From NCBI RefSeq assembly GCF_038446955.1, contig NZ_CP151803.1, positions 1,302,001-1,366,000 on the forward strand: a stretch of DNA of 64,000 nucleotides, read 5' to 3'. Source of the stretch: Pedobacter sp. FW305-3-2-15-E-R2A2. GTDB lineage: Bacteria > Bacteroidota > Bacteroidia > Sphingobacteriales > Sphingobacteriaceae. The position numbers were made by a program, and so were the translations under genes. Positions 26,890 through 35,490 of this stretch are shown here, piece by piece; positions within the stretch are counted from its first letter, which is position 1, and the number at the start of each line of letters is the position of its first letter. Below the pieces are notes generated by a model. It was not told the origin of the DNA. It was given only the letters and a program-made list of their open reading frames with translations, and ran no database searches.

Positions 26890-27285
26890 ATGGCTTTTAA
26901 AACCAGATTGACTTTAGGATCTAAAGAATTCGATGTGCTGCAATGCAGTTTTTCATTAAACAGAGATGTTGACGCAAAAGGTCGTCCATCTTCAGGTGTT
27001 TATGGTGGAACCATTCACATTGAAGTGGAATCTACTGAGGATACTTCAATCATTGAATCAATGGTGAACAACCAATACAAAGCATTAGCAGGAAATATCA
27101 TCTTCAAAAAAGGAGAAGAGGATGCAAAGATGAAAGAACTTTCATTTGAAGATGGATATATCATTCAGTACAATGAAGGAATTGCTGTGAATGACAAAAC
27201 ACCGATGACTTTAAGCTTTGTCATTTCTGCAAGGAAATTGAAACTAGGAAACGCAGAACATACCAACGATTGGCCAAAAGCTTAA
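26890..27285 (+). CDS. tssD: T6SS tube protein Hcp (TssD), type B copy 2
   Basis: 131 residues, the closest relative of B1 (KEFDVLQCSFSLN, IIQYNEGIAVND shared), differing in a few places such as YKALAGNIIFKK. It lies 119 bases after A2, a wider gap than A1-B1, so it may have its own promoter. A terminator follows. Together the four genes read A-B-A-B, best explained by tandem duplication of a two-gene unit. Confidence 0.92.
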   Translation: MAFKTRLTLGSKEFDVLQCSFSLNRDVDAKGRPSSGVYGGTIHIEVESTEDTSIIESMVNNQYKALAGNIIFKKGEEDAKMKELSFEDGYIIQYNEGIAVNDKTPMTLSFVISARKLKLGNAEHTNDWPKA

Positions 27286-27300
27286 TCCTAAGATAAAATT

Positions 27301-27325
27301 AAGGCCGGTCTTCGGACTGGCTTTA
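27301..27325 (+). terminator. Hairpin terminator after the hcp array
   Basis: AAGGCCGGTC (27301-27310) pairs with GACTGGCTTT (27315-27324) around TTCG with a G-T pair, a stable tetraloop hairpin. The following T run is short. Confidence 0.65.
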
Positions 27326-27434
27326 AATCTTCATAGATTCATAGGCTTAACATCATCTGGCGGTTATGCAACGTAAATTCTGATTAAAACCAATAGAAAA
27401 TAACCTTCAGAACGAATACCTTAAAGGATTTTGC

Positions 27435-27442
27435 TAGTTTTG
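27435..27442 (+). promoter_or_regulatory. Bacteroidota -7 element for the LysR gene
   Basis: TAGTTTTG fits TAnnTTTG (the next base is A, not a pyrimidine). It lies 34 bases before the ATG at 27476. It also argues against the upstream in-frame start at 27431, which would lie inside the promoter. Confidence 0.35.
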
Positions 27443-27475
27443 AACTTCTCGTCCAGGGAAGCTCAAATTAATAAG

Positions 27476-28372
27476 ATGGCAGATTTTCGATTAGAAGTGT
27501 TTTATACTGTAGCCAAGCGTCTCAGCTTCACCAAAGCAGCAGCCACGCTGTTCATTACCCAGCCAGCGGTAACGAAGCATATTCATGAACTGGAACAACA
27601 GTATAATAACAAGTTATTCGAGCGCAAAGGAAATAGCATTCAGCTGACTTCAGCGGGAGCGTTATTGCTCAGTCATACGGAAACACTCTTTGCCATTTAC
27701 CGGAACATTGATTTTGACATGAACTCCCTGGTTCATAAAAAGGAAGGCTCGCTGAGTCTTGGGGCCAGCACAACCATTGCCCATTATATCGTTGCCCCCT
27801 TATTGGCGGGATTCAAAAAGAAGTTTGAAGACATCCGGCTTAACCTCATCAATGGAAATACAGAACAGATCGAAAAAGCTTTACTCGATAAAGAGATTGA
27901 TCTGGGGATTGTAGAGGGCAAATCCAAAAATCAGGAGATCAGTTATACGGAATTCATCAAGGATGAGATTGTATTGGTTTGCAGCAATGATCATCCTCTG
28001 GCCAGGAAAGGCGTGTTGGATCCGGAAGCCTTAAAATCACATGCTTTTGTGATGCGGGAGCAAGGTTCCGGAACGCGGGAGGTGATTGATCATGCACTCA
28101 AAGAGGTAGGCTTGAAAATGTCCGATCTGAAAATGGAAATCCAGTTGGGAAGTACGGAAAGTATCAAATCTTATTTAATGAACTCTTCCTGCCTGGCTTT
28201 TATTTCCATTCATGCGCTGAGTAAAGAACTGCAAAACGGAAGCCTGCACATTATAGATATTGCCGGACTGAGCATTGAGCGTTACTTCTATTTCATTCAT
28301 CTTCAGGGAATACTGGATGGTTTGTCGGAAGTATTCCTGCGTCATGCCCGCTTGTTTTATAACTTGAAGTAA
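27476..28372 (+). CDS. LysR-family transcriptional regulator
   Basis: 298 residues from MADFRLEVFY. The N-terminal winged helix-turn-helix spans about residues 14-60 (LSFTKAAATLFITQPAVTKHI). The C-terminal effector domain has the usual LysR pattern (GSLSLGASTTIAHYIVAPLL, VLVCSNDHPLARKG). The YeiH-type transporter gene follows 60 bases downstream on the same strand, a frequent pairing, so it probably controls that gene and responds to a small sulfur or anionic metabolite. The ligand is not evident from sequence. Confidence 0.88.
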   Translation: MADFRLEVFYTVAKRLSFTKAAATLFITQPAVTKHIHELEQQYNNKLFERKGNSIQLTSAGALLLSHTETLFAIYRNIDFDMNSLVHKKEGSLSLGASTTIAHYIVAPLLAGFKKKFEDIRLNLINGNTEQIEKALLDKEIDLGIVEGKSKNQEISYTEFIKDEIVLVCSNDHPLARKGVLDPEALKSHAFVMREQGSGTREVIDHALKEVGLKMSDLKMEIQLGSTESIKSYLMNSSCLAFISIHALSKELQNGSLHIIDIAGLSIERYFYFIHLQGILDGLSEVFLRHARLFYNLK

Positions 28373-28432
28373 TGGGAGATTAACATTAGCAATTTGACCC
28401 GCAGGGCCATGATCCGGACCTTTGTTCCAACA

Positions 28433-29377
28433 ATGGAAGAGATTATGGAACTGAGCCTGAATACCCGAAAAGTCGTTTTTTTATTAGCCGCATTGTTGTG
28501 CCTGATGCCTTTTATGTCGCCACCATTGGCGTTGCTGATGGGATTGATTCTCGCGCAGCTGATGAAACACCCTTACCTTCATCTAAATCAAAAAGCAACC
28601 AATTTATTATTGAAAGTTTCTGTGGTGGGATTGGGCTTTGGAATGAATGTGTTTTCGGCCATCCGCGCTGGTGGGGAAGGCTTTTTATTCACAGTTGTTT
28701 CGATTTTCGGAGTGCTCATTCTAGGGTTCATCCTCGGTAAGATTTTCAAAATAGAAAGGAAAACCTCTTTTCTGATCTCGTCGGGGACGGCGATTTGTGG
28801 CGGAAGTGCCATCGCGGCATTGTCGCCGGTAATGAATGCAGGAGAAAAAGAGATTTCTGTTTCCCTGGGGATTGTCTTTATCCTGAATTCCGTAGCCTTA
28901 TTCCTCTTTCCGGCTATAGGTCATCTACTGGGACTATCGCAAAGTCAGTTCGGCATGTGGTGTGCCATAGCGATCCACGATACGAGCTCTGTAGTAGGTG
29001 CGGCCAGTAAATACGGAGAGCAGGCCTTACAGATCGCAACCACAGTTAAACTTGCGCGTGCCCTATGGATTATCCCTGTAGCACTGGGAACTGCTTTTCT
29101 TTTTAACAGCAGCCAGCGTAAAGTTCAGCTCCCTTATTTTATCGGTTTGTTTATCATCGCCATGCTGGCCAATACTTTTCTGCCTTTTGTGAAATTGATG
29201 GCTCCTTACCTGGTGATGATTGCCAAATCAGGATTGACCTTAACCTTATTCCTGATCGGCAGCGGGCTGTCTTTTAAAGTCATCCGTGTAGTTGGTGTAA
29301 AGCCCTTTTTGCAGGGATTGATCTTATGGACTGCCATTTCCTGCGCTTCACTCTGGGCAATTATGAGCTTCGTTTAA
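28433..29377 (+). CDS. YeiH/UPF0324-family putative sulfate exporter
   Basis: About 314 residues from the ATG at 28433 (an alternative ATG lies at 28445; an upstream non-ATG start at 28394 is less likely). Roughly ten membrane helices are visible, with family motifs LLKVSVVGLGFGMN, SSGTAICGGSAIAALSPVM and IHDTSSVVGAASKYG. Relatives form the UPF0324 family, for which anion or sulfonate export has been proposed but is not firmly established. It lies behind a LysR regulator, consistent with inducible expression. Confidence 0.82.
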   Translation: MEEIMELSLNTRKVVFLLAALLCLMPFMSPPLALLMGLILAQLMKHPYLHLNQKATNLLLKVSVVGLGFGMNVFSAIRAGGEGFLFTVVSIFGVLILGFILGKIFKIERKTSFLISSGTAICGGSAIAALSPVMNAGEKEISVSLGIVFILNSVALFLFPAIGHLLGLSQSQFGMWCAIAIHDTSSVVGAASKYGEQALQIATTVKLARALWIIPVALGTAFLFNSSQRKVQLPYFIGLFIIAMLANTFLPFVKLMAPYLVMIAKSGLTLTLFLIGSGLSFKVIRVVGVKPFLQGLILWTAISCASLWAIMSFV

Positions 29378-29460
29378 CAAAAGAATGTGTTTTTGTCTAG
29401 GATAAAAGCAATAAATAAGGGAGATTTAAAGTATTAAATTCAACCTTTATTCAGTGCGTT

Positions 29461-29934
29461 ATGCAGAAGAACATGATTACTTTTCGCTTTTTGAGCGAAC
29501 CCGGAGATGTAAATTTTGGTGGTAAGGTCCATGGTGGGGCAGTAATGAAATGGATTGACCAGACTGCTTATACCTGTGCGGTAAAATATAGCAGTCAGTA
29601 TTGCGTAACGGTATATGTTGGAGGGATCCGCTTTGTCAATCCGATTCATATCGGCGACATTGTAGAAGTTCAGGCCAGAATTCTCTATACCGGAAGAACC
29701 AGCATGCACATTGGCGTAGACATCATGACGATCAATCCTAAGACCAAAGTAGAAACCAAGGCAACGCATTGTGTGATTGTTTTTGCGGCGGTAGATGATG
29801 CAGGGAAAACGGTACCTGTTCCGGAATGGGTTCCCGAAACGGAAGAAGAGAAAGCCCTTCAGAAATATGCGATTCGTCTGGCAGATATGAGGAAAGAGAT
29901 CAATCAGGAAATGCAGTATTATTTCAACGAGTAA
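29461..29934 (+). CDS. Hotdog-fold acyl-CoA thioesterase
   Basis: 157 residues of the YciA/BACH-type acyl-CoA hydrolase family. The signature region FGGKVHGGAVMKWIDQTAY contains the hot-dog helix with its catalytic Asp, and KVETKATHCVIVFAAVDDAG is the conserved late strand. These cytosolic enzymes hydrolyse acyl-CoA thioesters and hexamerise. The C-terminal helix (EEKALQKYAIRLADMRKEI) is charged. Single gene, no evident operon. Confidence 0.87.
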   Translation: MQKNMITFRFLSEPGDVNFGGKVHGGAVMKWIDQTAYTCAVKYSSQYCVTVYVGGIRFVNPIHIGDIVEVQARILYTGRTSMHIGVDIMTINPKTKVETKATHCVIVFAAVDDAGKTVPVPEWVPETEEEKALQKYAIRLADMRKEINQEMQYYFNE

Positions 29935-30038
29935 GATCGGAGGTGTTGTAATTAAGAATGCCTCTAGATTGTTTTATTTAAGGTATTCTTGTTTACAAAT
30001 CCTCTTTTTTTAACCAATTTTGAGTAAACAGAAAAAAC

Positions 30039-30506
30039 ATGACTCAGAACGATTATATCCATATTTACGACAGAGATTTACAACGATTGATCACCGAAAT
30101 GGAAGCCTATACCGATCCGGAGGAAATCTGGCTCGTTGCGCCAATGATCAGCAATTCGGCAGGGCATCTTGCACAGCACCTGATTGGGAACTTAAAAACT
30201 TTTGTGACCCAGCAACTTGCTGGGTTTCCTTATCAGCGCGACAGAGATGCAGAGTTTAATTCCAGGAGATTCAGCTATGGGGAGCTGCTAAAAGAACTTT
30301 ATGCACTTAAAGCCGAAGTGGTAGAAAGCATTAAGCGCATTGACGATTTACAAGCCCCTTATCCTAAGTTGATCAAAGACGTATGTGAAGGCCAGTCGAT
30401 CGACTTTATGTTGGGTCATTTGCTGGCTCATCTGGCCTACCATACCGGTCAGATCAACTACCATAGAAGGTTGCTGAGTACAGCGGTTATTCCAGCTCAA
30501 AAATAG
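30039..30506 (+). CDS. DinB-like metal-binding four-helix protein
   Basis: 155 residues of the DinB/DUF1572 superfamily. Likely metal ligands are His in GHLAQHLIGN and two in GHLLAHLAYHTGQINYH, arranged as in thiol-S-transferase-like DinB proteins. The C-terminus overlaps by 20 bases with the convergent WrbA-RidA gene. DinB-type proteins are often thiol transferases, for example with bacillithiol, but the substrate of this branch is unknown. Confidence 0.8.
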   Translation: MTQNDYIHIYDRDLQRLITEMEAYTDPEEIWLVAPMISNSAGHLAQHLIGNLKTFVTQQLAGFPYQRDRDAEFNSRRFSYGELLKELYALKAEVVESIKRIDDLQAPYPKLIKDVCEGQSIDFMLGHLLAHLAYHTGQINYHRRLLSTAVIPAQK

Positions 30507-31671
30507 CCTGGATCTCTACTGAAGAATTCATTGGCAGGGAGGAGGCACCAACAGTAGCCCTGGTGTGCATTCCGCTCTCGCCAAGAATTTCTACAAGCAG
30601 ATTAGAAGCTTCGTTCATCAATACTGCATGTTTGGTATATCCGGCGGGCGTGTAAAAGAAACCGGTTAACTGTACCGCCTGTTTCACCTGATCCAGGTCT
30701 CCGCCAGCTGCCTGTTTTAAGACGGCAAGAACGTTTAATAAAGTCTGACGGGTGGCAAGTTTGGCCTGCTCTTCGGTCACTTCAGTCCCTACGATTCCGG
30801 GGTGTTCTACCTTTCCTGCTTTTAAAGCAATCTGGTTGATAAAAACCTGTTTACCTGAAATCCGGAAAGGTTTATAGTTTCCAACCGGGGCAGGGGCATC
30901 CGGAAGAACAATGTTTAATTCTTTTAATCTCGCTTCGATACGGCTCACTTTTGGCAATGAAGACGTTAATGGAGCAATTGCCGGCTCTGTTTTCGTGAGC
31001 TGATATCCTTTCGCCGCTTTAGCCAGGGCATATCCCTGCAGTGCAGCAATGTGTAATTCTCCTTTAGAAGGTCTTTCGCCGGTTGCACCAGCAAGGGAAG
31101 AAGCGCCAAATACCGTATTTCCCTGAGGAATGGATTTGTCGATTTCAGAAGTACCCATGATCCCCGGAGATACGATCGTCATGCCATGTACGGCAAGGGT
31201 ATTCCAGAAGGACAATATCGCGCCTTCTCTGCCCGCTCCACTTCCTGCCGACATAAATACGGTGGCTGGTTTTCCTTCCAGTTTATGGGCAGTCCAAAGC
31301 CCGGCCGACTGATCGAGGAAGTAACGCATGTCTGCAGACATGTTTCCGAAATGGACAGCAGAGCCGAAGGCGATCCCATCGTATTCCGCCAATTCATTGA
31401 TGTTTGCATATGGAATATTGCCAAAGACCTGTTTAGCTTCGTTCTCCAGTGGCTTAATTCTGGGAACTTGTTTCAATATGGCCTTAGCTCCGGGTAGCTT
31501 TTCTATTCCGGCAGCGATCTCTTTCGCCATTTTATAGGTTCCTCCGCTCTCTGTATTGAACAGAACGAGCACCTTTGTTTCTGAATTATGATGGGGCATT
31601 TTGCTTTGTGCTTTTAATAGTGAACAGCTAAACAGTGATAGGAATATTAAAATACCTGTTTTGATGCGCAT
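30487..31671 (-). CDS. Exported WrbA-like flavodoxin fused to RidA domain
   Basis: 394 residues from the ATG at 31671 (an in-frame ATG 18 bases earlier precedes the signal). Signal peptide about residues 1-21 (ILIFLSLFSCSLLKAQS). Residues about 30-215 are a flavodoxin/NAD(P)H:quinone oxidoreductase domain (VLVLFNTESGGTYKMAKEIAAG, FGSAVHFGNMSADMRYFLDQ, MSAGSGAGREGAIL). Residues about 270-394 are a RidA/YjgF domain (QTLLNVLAVLKQAAG, HTRATVGASSLPMNSSVEIQ, keeping the Arg of the enamine/imine deaminase site). It is divergent from an AraC regulator, which may control it. Export of both domains is unusual because most RidA and WrbA proteins are cytosolic. Confidence 0.85.
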   Translation of the reverse strand: MRIKTGILIFLSLFSCSLLKAQSKMPHHNSETKVLVLFNTESGGTYKMAKEIAAGIEKLPGAKAILKQVPRIKPLENEAKQVFGNIPYANINELAEYDGIAFGSAVHFGNMSADMRYFLDQSAGLWTAHKLEGKPATVFMSAGSGAGREGAILSFWNTLAVHGMTIVSPGIMGTSEIDKSIPQGNTVFGASSLAGATGERPSKGELHIAALQGYALAKAAKGYQLTKTEPAIAPLTSSLPKVSRIEARLKELNIVLPDAPAPVGNYKPFRISGKQVFINQIALKAGKVEHPGIVGTEVTEEQAKLATRQTLLNVLAVLKQAAGGDLDQVKQAVQLTGFFYTPAGYTKHAVLMNEASNLLVEILGESGMHTRATVGASSLPMNSSVEIQAIFELE

Positions 31672-31751
31672 TGAGTTTACTGAATCCATGTGATTATTGA
31701 TTTAAGATTTACAAGCACAAAGGTCCGGAAATGTAGCTGTCTTTAAATGTC

Positions 31752-31759
31752 TATATTTG
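31752..31759 (+). promoter_or_regulatory. Bacteroidota -7 element for the AraC gene
   Basis: TATATTTG followed by C is a perfect TAnnTTTGY match, 33 bases before the ATG at 31785, in the divergent gap with the WrbA-RidA gene. Confidence 0.5.
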
Positions 31760-31784
31760 CCAATAACATGTTAATATACGACAA

Positions 31785-32585
31785 ATGAATAGCGCGAGGT
31801 TTTGTCACTTAACCGTTGATGCGGTACAAAAAGAGGCTTATGTATGGCATGAGGCCGATTGGAAGTTTTCTGATGAATGGCATGCCCATCACATGGGACA
31901 GTTGATCTTTGTCGAAAAAGGCGTGCAATACCTGCATACTGCGGAAAGGACTTATTTGCTGCCTACACATCATTGTGCCTGGATTCCCCCTGGATTGGTT
32001 CATCGGACATCCAGTCCTGTAAAGCAGGTTTATCTGCGTTGTATCTTTTTGAGTAAAACAGCAAATGATCCCTTTTTTCAGGAACTCAATATCTTTCATA
32101 CTTCTAAGGTCTTGCGGGAAATGATCCTTTTTACAGAACAATGGTCCCGTTTGGAAGAAGAAGATGCACTGGAACTGGATTTCCTGAAAGCATTGATAGG
32201 GATTTTACCCTTGACCTTTAATTCAGCACTGCCTTTGGTCCTTCCTGTTCCTCAGGACCCCCGGATTGCCAGTATGATCGATTACCTGACCGATTGCGTG
32301 GAGATTGGAGGGGATATGGCAAATGAACTCAAAATACCGGAAGTGGCAAAGCGGTTTAACCTTTCGGCAAGAACAATGGAACGGCTTTTTAAACAGGATA
32401 TTGGAATTACGGTTGCCGGATATATCAAATTGTATAAAGTGATAAAAGCGGTAGAGTTGCTTTCTGTTTCGGGAGAGAACGTAAAGAGTGTAGCGGTGAA
32501 GGTTGGATATGATAGTGTTTCTACTTTTAGTAATACCTTTTATAAGGTGCTGGGGCTTCGTCCGCAGGAAATGATGGTTCCATAA
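31785..32585 (+). CDS. AraC-family transcriptional regulator with cupin sensor
   Basis: 266 residues. The N-terminal cupin-like part (WHAHHMGQLIFVEKGVQYLHT, CAWIPPGLVHRTSS) senses a ligand. The C-terminal double helix-turn-helix spans about residues 175-266 (EVAKRFNLSARTMERLFKQDIG, KSVAVKVGYDSVSTFSNTFYKVLG). The divergent WrbA-RidA gene is the obvious target candidate. Confidence 0.87.
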   Translation: MNSARFCHLTVDAVQKEAYVWHEADWKFSDEWHAHHMGQLIFVEKGVQYLHTAERTYLLPTHHCAWIPPGLVHRTSSPVKQVYLRCIFLSKTANDPFFQELNIFHTSKVLREMILFTEQWSRLEEEDALELDFLKALIGILPLTFNSALPLVLPVPQDPRIASMIDYLTDCVEIGGDMANELKIPEVAKRFNLSARTMERLFKQDIGITVAGYIKLYKVIKAVELLSVSGENVKSVAVKVGYDSVSTFSNTFYKVLGLRPQEMMVP

Positions 32586-32635
32586 AAACTGATCTTTATA
32601 CCGATCGGTCAGCGGTAAAACCGGTTGATCAATAA

Positions 32636-32671
32636 AAAAGGGTTGACAGGAGATTTCCTGTCAACCCTTTT
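32636..32671. terminator. Strong bidirectional terminator between AraC and DUF983 genes
   Basis: Perfect 15-base arms AAAAGGGTTGACAGG (32636-32650) and CCTGTCAACCCTTTT (32657-32671) around AGATTT, with A/T runs on both sides. It serves the convergent genes on each side. Confidence 0.92.
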
Positions 32672-32687
32672 ATCAGGTATTGTTGAA

Positions 32688-33128
32688 TTATTTAGCCGCT
32701 ACAGCTGGTTTATTTACTTTTGAAGGATCGTAATGTAATCCCGGAGATAACCAATATAACAGGATCATTCTGGAATAGCGGTAGTTGAAAGGAGAGAACA
32801 AAAATACGCCTATCAGAAGGATGCCTACATAATACCATAGGTTTTCATAAGTCAATGGCAAGCCTAAAACATAGGCTGCAACGCTCATGGAGATCATCTG
32901 TGCGACATTCATGGCATAGCTCACGAACATGGCTACATAAAAATATCCGGGTTCACGCTCGAATTTCAAGTCGCAATGCGGACAACGTTCGTTCATTTTT
33001 TGTACTTTGAAGCCATAGGTGGCGCCGGTGAAAACTTTACCTTCTCTACATCTTGGGCATTTGGAATGTGTAATGCCATACCATTGAGAAACGTGTGGTG
33101 TATGATTTAATTGATCTGTGCTGCTCAT
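32688..33128 (-). CDS. DUF983 membrane protein
   Basis: 146 residues. Two CxxC pairs lie in the N-terminal domain (CPRCREGKVF and CPHCDLKFE), suggesting a zinc ribbon-like fold, followed by two or three membrane helices (YFYVAMFVSYAMNVAQMISM, LWYYVGILLIGVFLF). This combination matches DUF983, a family of unknown function. It starts 12 bases after the AraC gene stop and is probably co-transcribed with it. Confidence 0.88.
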   Translation of the reverse strand: MSSTDQLNHTPHVSQWYGITHSKCPRCREGKVFTGATYGFKVQKMNERCPHCDLKFEREPGYFYVAMFVSYAMNVAQMISMSVAAYVLGLPLTYENLWYYVGILLIGVFLFSPFNYRYSRMILLYWLSPGLHYDPSKVNKPAVAAK

Positions 33129-33139
33129 ATCTGTGTGTT

Positions 33140-34009
33140 TTAATTGTCTTGTTTTCTGAATTTATCCGGTGTTGCGCCCACCTGTTTTTTAAAGAATTTA
33201 ATGAAATAGGAGTGATCACTAAAAGCGAGCTTCTCCGAGATTTCAGCAATAGAGAGTTCCATGTTGATCAATAGTCGTTTGGCTTCTAAAATTACCCTGT
33301 CGCGAATCAGTTGCCCTGCAGGAACTCCTAAAAGGTCATTGCATAATGCATTTAAATGATTCGGGGTAATGTATAATAACTCCGCATATTGTTTAGGAAA
33401 CCTCAATTCAATAAAATTAGTTTCGATTAATTTTTTAAAGCTCTTCAACAGGGTTTGGTTGTAGGAATTGGTTTGGGTCTGCTGTTTCAAGCTGAGGCCC
33501 CTGGATACCTGAATAAAGATGTTTAACATTAAGATCCTGACCAGGTCAGCATCAAAGGCACGCGCTTCCTTTCCTTCGTTAAGGATCTCTTCAAAGAGTG
33601 CCGTAACTTTCTCCCTTGCTTCATTGGGCAATACCAATACTGCATCTCCGGAATGTTCATCAAAGAAGCTGAAATTCTCCAGATATAAGGGGTTGTATAA
33701 AAAGGATTTGAAATAATCTTCAGAAAAATTGATGATATAACCTTCTACTTCCGTGTTAAAAGACCAGCTGTGTACCTGTCCCGGGGTCATAAAGTAAATC
33801 AAACCGGGCATGACCGGATAATTCTGAAAATCTATAGTTTGGGTCCCGCTGCCACTGGTAAAATACACCAAATGGTAAAAAGAGTGGCGGTGTGCGGAAT
33901 GTAAGTGTAAATACTGTTTAGAATAATGCCCAAATCTGCTGACAAGGATACCGGCATTTTTGTATTCTTCAAAAGTACTGATGTCGTAAACAGGGATGTC
34001 ATTTTTCAT
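33140..34009 (-). CDS. AraC-family transcriptional regulator
   Basis: 289 residues from MKNDIPVYDI. An ATG two codons upstream (34015) lies inside a TATCTTTG -7 element (34013-34020), so the 34009 start is preferred; the leader would then be very short. Cupin sensor (HRHSFYHLVYFTSGSGTQTIDF, MTPGQVHSWSF) and C-terminal helix-turn-helix region (YAELLYITPNHLNALCNDLLG, ISEKLAFSDHSYFIKFFKKQVG). It is followed closely by the DUF983 gene. Target genes unknown. Confidence 0.86.
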   Translation of the reverse strand: MKNDIPVYDISTFEEYKNAGILVSRFGHYSKQYLHLHSAHRHSFYHLVYFTSGSGTQTIDFQNYPVMPGLIYFMTPGQVHSWSFNTEVEGYIINFSEDYFKSFLYNPLYLENFSFFDEHSGDAVLVLPNEAREKVTALFEEILNEGKEARAFDADLVRILMLNIFIQVSRGLSLKQQTQTNSYNQTLLKSFKKLIETNFIELRFPKQYAELLYITPNHLNALCNDLLGVPAGQLIRDRVILEAKRLLINMELSIAEISEKLAFSDHSYFIKFFKKQVGATPDKFRKQDN

Positions 34010-34113
34010 ATACAAAGATACTTCTTACCCCTGATTTATAAGCGGTATTAATTCTTCATAAAATGGTACTATTTACTGATTTGTTTTCTATTGCTCTTGT
34101 CGAATAGCTCGGA

Positions 34114-34560
34114 TTAGGCGTTTATCTCCTCCTTTTGTGGTGTTTTTAATTCCGGAGCCGTTTTTTTAAATACCCAATACTTCTGTAAAACATAGTTGAA
34201 ACTCAAAGAAACGATGATATCTACCATGATTCTGGTGATCTTATAATCAAGATGAAGCCAGTTGGTTAAAAGCCAGGTGCCTGAGGATTTTAGTGCGATG
34301 CTTCCTGCCACTACAAAAATGAACTTTGTCAGCTGATCACCTACGGGAGTTTTGTGGGCCGAATTGGCATTAAAAGTCCAGTAGCGGTTGATGGAAAAGT
34401 TCGCAACAGCGCCGACCACTCCGCCAATGGCAATGGAAATGGTATAATGGATGTGCAGGAGCTCTGTACAGAGAATCATGGTGCCATAGTCCAGCATTCC
34501 ACCGGAAAAAGCCGAAACCTGTGCCTTGGCAAAAACATATACAGATTTCATGATGCTCAT
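34114..34560 (-). CDS. GtrA-family membrane protein (polyprenyl-linked sugar flippase type)
   Basis: 148 residues with four hydrophobic helices and the GtrA hallmark NFSINRYWTFN (repeated as NYVLQKYWVFK in the last helix). Such proteins are implicated in flipping or presenting lipid-linked sugars across the inner membrane. The start codon overlaps the stop of the preceding CDP-alcohol transferase (TAATG), so the two are translationally coupled and probably act in one envelope-lipid or glycan pathway. Confidence 0.88.
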   Translation of the reverse strand: MSIMKSVYVFAKAQVSAFSGGMLDYGTMILCTELLHIHYTISIAIGGVVGAVANFSINRYWTFNANSAHKTPVGDQLTKFIFVVAGSIALKSSGTWLLTNWLHLDYKITRIMVDIIVSLSFNYVLQKYWVFKKTAPELKTPQKEEINA

Positions 34561-35285
34561 TAGCTGGCCTTTTTCTTTGCTTCGCGCTCGGCTTTATCCC
34601 TGATGTCGCCAAGCTTTAATAACTTCCGGGTATCTATGAAATTAATGATAAATAAGGTAACACAGATTGCGGCGGCAAAATATTCTATTAAATGCCCGAA
34701 GATGACTTCCAGAATGATGATCAGGGCGAGGATGATCCTGATTTCGGTAGGGCCAACCAGGCCTGCATCAATGCTGTAAATGTCGGTGATCTTATAACGG
34801 AGCTGTGAAATGATCATCGCCCAGCCATAAAGGACCACAAAAACGAAGGCAATGAGTTCATATTCATTTCTCGCATAAACGAGGTAGCCTAAGCCAATGA
34901 GTACGGTGCTGACCCAGTCCATGATGATGTCTAATGAAAAACCATACCATTTGCGGGGGATATTTCTGTAATAAGCAATCCTGCCGTCCAGTGAATCGCC
35001 AAACCAGTTAATGGCCAGACCCAATACGCCAAGCAACAGGTATTCTCTGCTGACATAAGTAGCAAGGATAAATCCGAGCAGTACCAGTACCGAACCTGCA
35101 GTACCGATAAAGGTGAGCATATCTGAAGTAATAAAGGAAGGAACCCGTTTTACGAGATAGGAAATGGTGCTTTGCTCTACACCACTTAAAATATTAGTCC
35201 TCTTTCTATCCTGGAATATCCTTTTTAAAATACTGTTGTCGCCGGTTACCGGGCGCACTTCTTCTCTCAATTTGTTTTCTTCCAT
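34560..35285 (-). CDS. CDP-alcohol phosphatidyltransferase family protein
   Basis: 241 residues, about five to six membrane helices. The active-site signature is present as DSLDGRIAYYR...GFSLDIIMD, keeping the D-x2-D-G and the following G-x3-D-x3-D acidic residues. The usual A-R reads A-Y, with an Arg two residues later. Family members transfer a phosphoalcohol from a CDP-linked donor to an acceptor alcohol in membrane phospholipid synthesis. The exact product (for example phosphatidylglycerol or phosphatidylinositol-like lipid) cannot be read. Co-transcribed with gtrA-like. Confidence 0.83.
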   Translation of the reverse strand: MEENKLREEVRPVTGDNSILKRIFQDRKRTNILSGVEQSTISYLVKRVPSFITSDMLTFIGTAGSVLVLLGFILATYVSREYLLLGVLGLAINWFGDSLDGRIAYYRNIPRKWYGFSLDIIMDWVSTVLIGLGYLVYARNEYELIAFVFVVLYGWAMIISQLRYKITDIYSIDAGLVGPTEIRIILALIIILEVIFGHLIEYFAAAICVTLFIINFIDTRKLLKLGDIRDKAEREAKKKAS

Positions 35286-35321
35286 TCAGGCTTTATAAAA
35301 ATATTCTTTTTGAATATCCCG

Positions 35322-35329
35322 CAAAAATA
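35322..35329 (-). promoter_or_regulatory. Bacteroidota -7 element for the CDP-alcohol transferase operon
   Basis: On the minus strand TATTTTTG followed by C matches TAnnTTTGY, 37 bases before the start codon at 35285. Confidence 0.45.
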
Positions 35330-35455
35330 TGTAAATGAATCCTGACTTAAAGGAAAAAAAAGTTAAATATTAGGTAGAAGTAGCAATTGGATGACTGAAA
35401 TTCTCTGATTTGTAATTTTTTTTCATAAAGTCTATGAAATTAGTAGTCTTTGTCA

Positions 35456-35463
35456 TATCTTTG
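35456..35463 (+). promoter_or_regulatory. -7 element driving the SAM riboswitch transcript
   Basis: TATCTTTG followed by C is a perfect TAnnTTTGY match, about 28 bases before the riboswitch P1 stem. Confidence 0.5.
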
Positions 35464-35490
35464 CTGACAGTAACTGTTCTTACATTTATT

